64,000 nucleotides of DNA from Kaistia geumhonensis (GTDB lineage: Bacteria > Pseudomonadota > Alphaproteobacteria > Rhizobiales > Kaistiaceae), in contig NZ_JAUSWJ010000001.1 of the NCBI RefSeq assembly GCF_030815145.1, forward strand, positions 930,001 through 994,000, written 5' to 3'. The notes beneath the pieces were generated by a model, which worked only from the letters and a program-made list of their open reading frames with translations, was not told the origin of the DNA and ran no database searches. The translations under genes were made by a program, and so were the position numbers. Positions 58,076-64,000 of this stretch are shown one piece after another; positions within the stretch are counted from its first letter, which is position 1; every line of letters starts with the position of its first letter.

Positions 58076-59212
58076 CTACCAGTTGGTGAAGCTGCCGTCC
58101 TCGCGCCGGAACAGCGGCAGGTTCTCGTGCACGAACGGGTAACGCGCGAGTCCTTCCCAATCGACCTCGAGGCCGAGCCCGGGCGCGTCGGACGGGATGA
58201 GCCAGCCATCCTTCCAGCGATGCTCGCTGACGATCACGTCGGCCAGGCTCTCTCCGGGCCGGCGCGGCAGTTCCTGCACCAGCATGTTCGGCGTTGCGAC
58301 GTTCAGATGCAGGCATGCCGCCGTCGAGACCGGCCCGATCGGGTTGTGAACGGCGATGTCGATCATATGCGTCTCGCACCAGCCGGCGATCTTGCGCGAT
58401 TCCGTGAAGCCGGCGCAGATGCACATGTCGATGCGCGCATAGTCGATCAGCTCCTCCTCGATCAGCGCGCGGAACTGCCATTTGGTGCCCAGTTGCTCGC
58501 CGGCTGCGATCGGCACCGCGGTCTGGTCACGCAGGCGGCGGTAGGACTCGGGGTTCTCCACACGAAGCGGGTCCTCGATGAACATGGGGCGATAGGGCTC
58601 GACGGCGCGGCAGAGCCTAACGGCGTCGGCCATGCTCATGCGGGTATGCGCGTCGAAACAGAGCTCGACATCCGGGCCGAGTTCGCTCCGCAGCAGGCGA
58701 AAGGCCTCGACTGTGGCGTCGACCGTCTTGCCCGGCTCATAGACGCCGTCCTGCCGGGACCCGCTCGCCCAGCGCAGGCAGTTCCACCCCTCCTCGAGAT
58801 GCGCCCGGGCCGACTTTAGCAGCGTCTCTGGGGAATTGCCGTCGCCGAGATGACAATAGGTGTCGACCTTGTCCCGCACCTTGCCGCCGAGCAGCTGGTA
58901 GACGGGAACCCCGAGCGCCTTTCCCTTGATGTCCCAGAGCGCGATATCTATGGCGGCGATGGCCGACGACAGCACCTGTCCGGAGGGGTGGAAGCCACCG
59001 CGCCACATCAACTGCCACAGATGCTCGGAGCGCATGGCGTCCTCGCCGATGACGAGCGGCGCCAGGGCGCGCACGATCCCGGCCACGCCGTCCTCTCGTG
59101 AGGTGAGTCCGGCCTCGCCGATCCCGACGATGCCCTCGTCGGTCTCGACCTTGACGAACAGCATCGTCCTCCATTCCTTGACGAGGAACGGCGTGACAGC
59201 GGTGATCTTCAT
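58076..59212 (-). CDS. Enolase-superfamily sugar-acid dehydratase (galactonate dehydratase-like)
   Basis: A 378-residue mandelate-racemase-group enzyme. The capping domain begins MKITAVTPFLVKEWRTMLFVKVETDEGIVGIGE. The barrel supplies the metal ligands Asp in LCFDAH, Glu in FIEDPL and Glu in AAGEQLG. A His in VHNPIGPVST acts as base or acid, as in galactonate-type dehydratases. The product should be a 2-keto-3-deoxy sugar acid. GGGAGGAGACG precedes the ATG at 59212. It follows the ABC transporter genes on the same strand but behind a terminator. The exact sugar acid is not determined. Confidence 0.82.
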   Translation of the reverse strand: MKITAVTPFLVKEWRTMLFVKVETDEGIVGIGEAGLTSREDGVAGIVRALAPLVIGEDAMRSEHLWQLMWRGGFHPSGQVLSSAIAAIDIALWDIKGKALGVPVYQLLGGKVRDKVDTYCHLGDGNSPETLLKSARAHLEEGWNCLRWASGSRQDGVYEPGKTVDATVEAFRLLRSELGPDVELCFDAHTRMSMADAVRLCRAVEPYRPMFIEDPLRVENPESYRRLRDQTAVPIAAGEQLGTKWQFRALIEEELIDYARIDMCICAGFTESRKIAGWCETHMIDIAVHNPIGPVSTAACLHLNVATPNMLVQELPRRPGESLADVIVSEHRWKDGWLIPSDAPGLGLEVDWEGLARYPFVHENLPLFRREDGSFTNW

Positions 59213-59404
59213 GGAATCGTCTCCTCCCGGAATCGCCACGATCGCTTGAACGCGACCGGCTTCGTCATGATCGACGTGAAAGGTTCGGTGCGCGCCGCGG
59301 GCGCGAGGCCGCGGCGTCGCAATGGTGGGATTGCCGCCAGTCTAGCAGCTGATGCAGGCCTCTCTAGTGGGTAGCAGTCCGAATGAGCCTGGCCCCCAAA
59401 CGAA

Positions 59405-59430
59405 AACTGCCCGGGCATGCCCGGGCAGTT
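59405..59430 (-). terminator. Terminator of the sugar ABC-transporter operon
   Basis: A perfect 26-bp palindrome whose half is AACTGCCCGGGCA, followed on the minus strand by TTTTCG. It lies 24 bases after the substrate-binding-protein stop. The dehydratase gene downstream must therefore use readthrough or its own promoter. Confidence 0.85.
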
Positions 59431-59453
59431 CGGTCTTGGCCTTCGCTCGCCGA

Positions 59454-60401
59454 TCAGAACGGCGAATCGGGGAAGTAGTAGTTCTTGGCGTTGTCCTTGG
59501 TGATGAGCGTCGCGTCGAGGACGTAGGTGCCGCGCACCGGGACCTGGTTGAACACCGCGGCGGCGGTGAGCTCCATGGCCGTCCCCACCATCGCCGGCGG
59601 ATAGAGCACGTCGACCGGGATCATCTTGTCGCCGTCCATGACGCGCTTGATCATGTCCTTGGAGCCGGCGCCGGCGACGACATACTTGATGTCGGTGCGC
59701 TTCGCCTGCTCGATGGCCTCGAGCACGCCGACCGCCATGTCGTCGTCCTGGCACCACACCACGTCGATCTTGGGATACTTGGTCAGGAAGTCCTGCATCA
59801 CCTTGAAGGCGTCGTCGCGGTTCCAGTTGCCGAACTGGCGGTCGAGGACCTTGACGTTCGAGCCGGCGATGCCCTTGTCGAAGCCGTCCTGGCGCTGCTG
59901 GTCGATCGGAATAGGCATGCCGCGGATCACGACGACTTCGGCGTCCGGCGTGTTGGCCTTGATGTATTCGCCGGCGACCTCGCCGAGGGCCGGGTTGTTG
60001 CCCGCGACATAGAGGTCGCGCACGCTGTCATCATTGACGCTCGGGGCGCGGTCGACGATCGCGACGAAGGTACCGGCGTCCTTCACTTCCTTGATCGCGT
60101 TGACGAGCTGGTCCGGATCGGTCGGCAGGATCACGAGGGCGTCGAGCCCCTGCACCGCGAGGTCCTGGACGGCGTTGGCCTGGCTCGCCGGATCGGGCGA
60201 GGTCTTCACGATCACCTTGGCGCCCGGATGCTCCTTGCGGATCTGCTCGGCGACGCGCTCGGCGTGATAGACGACGCCCGCCGTCCAGCCGTGGTCGGCC
60301 GCCGGGATCGAGACGCCGATGGTCTTGGCATCCTGGGCAAAAGCGGTGCCGGAGAGCGCGGCGGCGAGAGCGGCCGCGCCCAGAAACTGCTTGATCATCA
60401 A
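59454..60401 (-). CDS. Sugar ABC transporter periplasmic substrate-binding protein
   Basis: A 315-residue protein with signal peptide MMIKQFLGAAALAAALSGTAFA. The mature part is a two-lobed type I periplasmic binding protein of the ribose/galactose class: KTIGVSIPAADHGWTAGVVYHAE, QGLDALVILPTDPDQL, IRGMPIPIDQQRQDGF and WCQDDDMAVGVLEAIEQA. It delivers a sugar to the permease. It is third in its operon, after the ATPase and permease, 63 bases downstream of the permease stop. Confidence 0.9.
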   Translation of the reverse strand: MMIKQFLGAAALAAALSGTAFAQDAKTIGVSIPAADHGWTAGVVYHAERVAEQIRKEHPGAKVIVKTSPDPASQANAVQDLAVQGLDALVILPTDPDQLVNAIKEVKDAGTFVAIVDRAPSVNDDSVRDLYVAGNNPALGEVAGEYIKANTPDAEVVVIRGMPIPIDQQRQDGFDKGIAGSNVKVLDRQFGNWNRDDAFKVMQDFLTKYPKIDVVWCQDDDMAVGVLEAIEQAKRTDIKYVVAGAGSKDMIKRVMDGDKMIPVDVLYPPAMVGTAMELTAAAVFNQVPVRGTYVLDATLITKDNAKNYYFPDSPF

Positions 60402-60464
60402 CTCACTCCCTTGATTGGCGGGTCTTTGTTCCTCCGAACCGGGCGACCCGTCGGCCCGGCTCCC

Positions 60465-61475
60465 TCACGACTTCCGCACCAGCGAACGCTGGACGAGCAT
60501 CGCGATGATGATGATCGAGCCCTGGATCGTCCCGATCAGATATTCGCTGATGAAGTTCGAGAGCAGCATGATGTTGCCCACGAGCTCGAGGATGAATGCG
60601 CCGCAGATCGAGCCCCAGATGCGGCCGGAGCCGCCCTTGAGCGCTGTGCCACCGACAACGACGGCCGTGATGGCCTGCAGCTCCCACAGGATGCCGGTGG
60701 TGGCGGAGGTCGAGCCGAGGCGCGGCACATAGAGAAGCACGGCGATCGCGACACAGAGACCCTGGATCACGAAGGCGATGGTGCGGACGCGGTTGACGTG
60801 GATGCCGGAATAGCGGGCGACGTCGCGGCTGGAGCCGACGGCGACGACGTGGCGGCCATAGCGGGTGCGGTACAGAACGAAGGCGGCGATCGCGGCGACG
60901 ACAAAGATCACGATGATCGGGATCGGGATGCCGAAGATCGAGCCGAAATAGACCGGGCGATACATCGCCTGCAGCTCGGGCTGGCGCAGCGTGATCGCGC
61001 CGCCCTGCGAGAGCCATGTCGTCAGTCCCCGGAAGATGCCCATCGTGCCCAGCGTGACGATGAAGGGCTCGATCCGCCCGAGCGTCGTGATCAGGCCATT
61101 GGCGAGGCCGCATAGCGCGCCGACGCCAACGGCGAGGAGCGCCGCTGCCGCGAGCATCAGTGCGGGATCGGAGATCGCGCCGGAATTCATGAACAGGATC
61201 ATGAGACTGGCGACGAAGGCGACCATCGAGCCGACCGAGAGGTCGAGGTCGCCGGAGGAGATCACGAAGGTGGCGCCGACCGCGATGATGGCGATGAAGG
61301 CGCTGCGCGTCGCGACATTGGCGAGGTTGTTGATCCCGATGAAATTGGGATTGACCAGCGCGCCGACGATGAGGAGCAGGATCAGCGCCGCGAAGGGCGC
61401 GACCGCCCGGAGATCGACGTCGCGAAAGCTGCGGCGCGGCCGCGCCAGCGCGCTGTTGTCGTCATTGGCCGTCAT
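60465..61475 (-). CDS. Sugar ABC transporter permease (CUT2, RbsC-like)
   Basis: A 336-residue protein with eight to ten membrane segments. It shows the CUT2 permease pattern: AVGATFVISSGDLDLSVGSMVAF, GLANGLITTLGRIEPFIVTLGTMGIFRGL and the cytoplasmic loop GSSRDVARYSGIHVNRV that docks to the ATPase, as well as VVVGGTALKGGSGRIWGS. About 75 bases separate it from the ATPase gene. Confidence 0.93.
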   Translation of the reverse strand: MTANDDNSALARPRRSFRDVDLRAVAPFAALILLLIVGALVNPNFIGINNLANVATRSAFIAIIAVGATFVISSGDLDLSVGSMVAFVASLMILFMNSGAISDPALMLAAAALLAVGVGALCGLANGLITTLGRIEPFIVTLGTMGIFRGLTTWLSQGGAITLRQPELQAMYRPVYFGSIFGIPIPIIVIFVVAAIAAFVLYRTRYGRHVVAVGSSRDVARYSGIHVNRVRTIAFVIQGLCVAIAVLLYVPRLGSTSATTGILWELQAITAVVVGGTALKGGSGRIWGSICGAFILELVGNIMLLSNFISEYLIGTIQGSIIIIAMLVQRSLVRKS

Positions 61476-61549
61476 TTTACGAAAAAACCTCCCCGTCCGG
61501 TCCTCGCCGGCTCCTCACGGCGCCTCATCGGCGCCGCCTCGTCGATCGG

Positions 61550-63073
61550 CTAGGCGGCCTTGCTCTTGAGGCCGGCCGCGTAGCGCATGATCTCGTGTTC
61601 GTTGATCTCGCTGCCTTCGAGGATGCCGGCGATGCGCCCCTCGCGCATGACCGCGACCCGCGTGCAGAGGCCGATCACCTCCGGCATCTCCGAGGAGACG
61701 ACGACGATCGCCCTGCCCTCGCGCGCCAGCGCCGAGATGAAGTGATAGATCTGCTGCTTGGTGCCGACATCGATGCCGCGGGTCGGCTCGTCGATGATGA
61801 TGATCTGCGGCTCCGTTTCCATCACCTTGGCAAGCAGCAGCTTCTGCTGGTTGCCGCCCGACATGCGCCCGACGGCGACGGCGTTGTCGCGCACGCGTAT
61901 GTCGAAGCGGCGACGCGCGCGATCCATGGCCGCGGCCTCGCTCGCCGGGTCGAGATAGCCACGGCGCGAATGCCGTGCGAGCGATTGAAGCGTCAGGTTC
62001 GCCGTCATGCCCTCGCCGAGCAGCAGGCCCTTGTGCTTGCGATCCTTGGTCATGTAGGCGAGGCCGGCCCGGATGGCCGCATGGACGTCCCCGGACGGCA
62101 GTTCCTGGCCGCGCACCGCGACATGGCCGGAAAGGCGCGGCCGAAGTCCCACCACGGCCTCCATCAGCTCCGTCCGTCCCGAGCCGATCAGGCCGGAGAA
62201 GCCGATGATCTCGCCGCGGCGGATCTCGAAGCTCGCTTCCTTCACGAACCCCGTCGACACCGAGCGGACGGAGAGCAGGATATTCTCGTCGATGTCCGGC
62301 TCGTGCTTGGCCGGATAGAGGCTGGAAAGCTCGCGCCCGACCATCAGCTGCGCGATCGACTCGCCGTCCAGCACCTCCGTGCGCGCCGTCTTCACCCACT
62401 GGCCGTCGCGCAGCACCGTGACCCGGTCGGTCAGCTCCATCACCTCGTCGAGCTTGTGCGAGACGAAGATGAAGCTGGTGCCGGCGGCGCGCAGCTTGCG
62501 CACCTGGTCAAAGAGGACGCGGGTCTCCTCGCGCGAAAGAACGGCGGTCGGCTCGTCCATGATGACGACGCGGGCATCGCGGCTGATCGCCTTGGCGATC
62601 TCGACCATCTGCTTGTCGGCGACCGCGAGGCTGCCGATAAGCGCGTTCTCGTCGACATGCGATCCGAGCATGTCGAGCACGCGCCGCGCCTCGGCGCGCA
62701 TGAAGCGGCGGTCGAGCACGCCGAACCGCGTCACCTCGCGGCCGAGAAACAGACTCTCGGCCACCGTCAGATGTTCGGCGAGATTGAATTCCTGATGGAT
62801 GATGACGATGCCAAGCGCCTCTGCGGCGCCGTTGGCCGGCAGCTTCACCGGGACGCCGTCGAGCAGGATCTCGCCCGAGGTCGGCTGTTCGAAGCCAGAG
62901 AGAATCTTGACGAGGGTGGACTTGCCGGCGCCGTTCTCGCCCATGAGGGCATGCACCTCGCCGCGGCGCAGCTCGAAGTCGACGCTGAACAGCACCTGCA
63001 CGCCGCTGAACGACTTGCTGATGCGGCGCGCCGATAGAACGACGTCCGCTCCAGCCGGATCGGCAGACTTCAT
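61550..63073 (-). CDS. Sugar ABC transporter ATP-binding protein (CUT2, tandem domains)
   Basis: A 507-residue protein with two fused nucleotide-binding domains, as in RbsA/MglA. The first has Walker A GENGAGKST, signature-like LAVADKQMVEIAKA and Walker B VVIMDEPTAVL. The second has a degenerate Walker A (SGLIGSGRTELM), signature MSGGNQQKLLLAK and Walker B IIIDEPTRGIDVG. ATG 63073 follows GGAGGGGGAG. It is the first gene of the transporter operon; the two LacI-type operators lie 43-78 bases upstream. Confidence 0.94.
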   Translation of the reverse strand: MKSADPAGADVVLSARRISKSFSGVQVLFSVDFELRRGEVHALMGENGAGKSTLVKILSGFEQPTSGEILLDGVPVKLPANGAAEALGIVIIHQEFNLAEHLTVAESLFLGREVTRFGVLDRRFMRAEARRVLDMLGSHVDENALIGSLAVADKQMVEIAKAISRDARVVIMDEPTAVLSREETRVLFDQVRKLRAAGTSFIFVSHKLDEVMELTDRVTVLRDGQWVKTARTEVLDGESIAQLMVGRELSSLYPAKHEPDIDENILLSVRSVSTGFVKEASFEIRRGEIIGFSGLIGSGRTELMEAVVGLRPRLSGHVAVRGQELPSGDVHAAIRAGLAYMTKDRKHKGLLLGEGMTANLTLQSLARHSRRGYLDPASEAAAMDRARRRFDIRVRDNAVAVGRMSGGNQQKLLLAKVMETEPQIIIIDEPTRGIDVGTKQQIYHFISALAREGRAIVVVSSEMPEVIGLCTRVAVMREGRIAGILEGSEINEHEIMRYAAGLKSKAA

Positions 63074-63115
63074 GGACTCCCCCTCCACCCGCGGCCTCCA
63101 CCGCTTGAGGGGCAA

Positions 63116-63129
63116 TGTAAACCTTTTCA
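63116..63129. promoter_or_regulatory. LacI-family operator, copy 1
   Basis: TGTAAACCTTTTCA matches the LacI-family pattern TGNAANCGNTTNCA except for CC in place of central CG. It lies in the gap between the ABC operon and a divergent LacI-type gene, 43 bases before the ATPase start. Confidence 0.7.
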
Positions 63130-63137
63130 GTCGGCGA

Positions 63138-63151
63138 TGTAAAGGTTTTCA
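63138..63151. promoter_or_regulatory. LacI-family operator, copy 2
   Basis: TGTAAAGGTTTTCA is a near-identical copy with GG at the centre. Its centre is 22 bp from that of copy 1, about two helical turns, so two dimers could bind side by side on one DNA face. Confidence 0.7.
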
Positions 63152-63244
63152 TACCGCTGAATAGGCGCCCTTTCCGCGTCATGCTTTGATCGCAGGGTGA
63201 GTTTGTGTAGACTCCTTCGGAAGGGCGATCCGGGGCAGTCCAGA

Positions 63245-64000
63245 GTGTTTCATTCCACGCCAGCGACCATCGAGGATGTCGCGCGCATCGCGCAGGTGTC
63301 GATCGCGACGGTGTCGCGCGCGATCCACAATCCGGAGAAGGTCGCGAACTCGACGCGGCTCAAGGTCAATCAGGCGATCGCGATCACAGGCTACACGACC
63401 AACGCCATGGCGCGCAGCCTGCGCCTCGGCCGGTCGAACATGATCCTCGTCGTGGCGCCCGACATCGGCGATCCGAACTTCTCAAGCATCCTGATCGGGC
63501 TCGAAAACGAGGCCCGCGCCCATGGCTATGGCGTGCTGATCGGCCATACGCAGAACGACGCGCAGCGCGGCCTCGAGTATCTGAAGTTTTTCGATTCGAA
63601 CCAGGCGGCGGGTCTCATCCTCTTCACCGGCATCCTGCCCTTCGGCCACCAGACCATGATGGCACGGTTGCCGCCGAGCGTCGCCGTCTTCGAGCCGGTC
63701 TTCAACGGCGGCATCCCCTATGTCGGCGTCGACGAACATGCCGGGGCGCGCAAGGCGATCGACCTGCTCATCACGGAGGGTCACCGCAAGATTGCCTTCA
63801 TCGGCGACTCGCGCACCCGCCTCGCCTACAGCCGCCGTCGCGAAGGCTATGAGCAGGGCCTTGCCGCGGCACGGATCCCGCTCGATCCGCGCATGGTGCT
63901 GGAGGGCGACGGCACAAGCGAGAGCGGTCGCCTCGCGGTGGAGCAGCTGTTCATGCGCGACACGCTGCCGACGGCCTTCATGTGCGTCAACGACCAGACC
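63245..64000 (+). CDS. LacI family transcriptional regulator (partial, runs off window)
   Basis: At least 252 residues, cut by the window end. From GTG 63245 the protein reads MFHSTPATIEDVARIAQVSIATVSRAIHNPEKV, a complete LacI helix-turn-helix, then a hinge region and a periplasmic-binding-protein-like effector domain (MILVVAPDIGDPNFSSILIGLENEARAHGYGVLIG). In-frame GTG 63197 or TTG 63203 would add about 14-16 residues and have poorer placement. It is divergent from the ABC operon, which it probably represses through the two sites in the gap, responding to the imported sugar or a derivative. Confidence 0.9.
   Translation, partial: MFHSTPATIEDVARIAQVSIATVSRAIHNPEKVANSTRLKVNQAIAITGYTTNAMARSLRLGRSNMILVVAPDIGDPNFSSILIGLENEARAHGYGVLIGHTQNDAQRGLEYLKFFDSNQAAGLILFTGILPFGHQTMMARLPPSVAVFEPVFNGGIPYVGVDEHAGARKAIDLLITEGHRKIAFIGDSRTRLAYSRRREGYEQGLAAARIPLDPRMVLEGDGTSESGRLAVEQLFMRDTLPTAFMCVNDQT

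Noticed and set aside
61595-63037. A 480-codon plus-strand frame antisense to the sugar ABC ATPase
   Set aside because: Composition is rich in His, Asp, Arg and Ala as in the other shadows, and the minus-strand ATPase has complete motifs.

Overview
The window is a G+C-rich (roughly two-thirds by eye) chromosomal segment from an alphaproteobacterium, most likely of the order Hyphomicrobiales (Rhizobiales). This rests on gene order rather than any database search: DUF2232-rplI-dnaB-alr-radA-cvpA-purF, a full nuoA-N operon followed by birA-rnj-mce-DUF1467, and hupB-lon-clpX-clpP-tig-tRNA-Leu-nnr-glnB-glnA are all typical of that group. I see no rRNA, CRISPR array, insertion sequence, integrase or phage gene.

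Layout. 1-13.6 kb (mostly +): ribosomal, replication, repair and purine genes (DUF2232, rplI, cyclopropane-fatty-acid synthase, dnaB, alr, radA, cvpA, purF, an SDR). An accessory islet at 4.87-7.72 kb holds a small HTH regulator, a DUF2975 membrane protein, a small exported protein, a Tat-type serine hydrolase and a VOC protein. 13.6-24.3 kb: exported arylsulfatase, a Crp/Fnr regulator behind a perfect 26-bp palindrome, der, a YfgM-like protein, panB, two adjacent L,D-transpeptidases, a DUF6502-DUF5666 pair, and a divergent glycosyltransferase sharing an operator-like motif with that pair. 24.3-42.5 kb (all -): nuoA-N, with a pentapeptide-repeat gene inserted between nuoF and nuoG, running into birA, rnj, mce and DUF1467. 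42.9-45.6 kb: a FUSC-like membrane protein, tRNA-Asp, a class III cyclase and tRNA-Val. 45.7-57.9 kb: hupB, lon, a choloylglycine-hydrolase-family enzyme, clpX, clpP, tig, tRNA-Leu, nnr, then glnB-glnA behind a sigma-54 promoter. 58.0-64.0 kb: a sugar-use locus with an enolase-family dehydratase, a CUT2-type ABC transporter and a divergent LacI-type regulator with tandem operators, cut by the window edge.

How the genes work together. The minus-strand block from nuoA to DUF1467 looks like one transcription unit of about 18 kb with many stop/start overlaps; it encodes respiratory complex I plus biotinylation, RNA decay and methylmalonyl-CoA metabolism. The lon-clpX-clpP-tig block is the protein quality-control group. 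glnB-glnA is nitrogen control. The terminal locus is a self-contained import and catabolism system for a sugar or sugar acid.

No large unknown system stands out; most of the window is housekeeping. The least explained signals are: a palindromic motif lying in the -35/-10 spacers of two divergent promoters beside an HTH-containing DUF6502 gene; an in-frame basic tail after the hupB stop codon; the 26-bp palindrome at the Crp/Fnr gene; the pentapeptide-repeat gene inside nuo; and a His-rich loop in NuoL. All functional statements come from reading motifs and gene order; no search or alignment was run.
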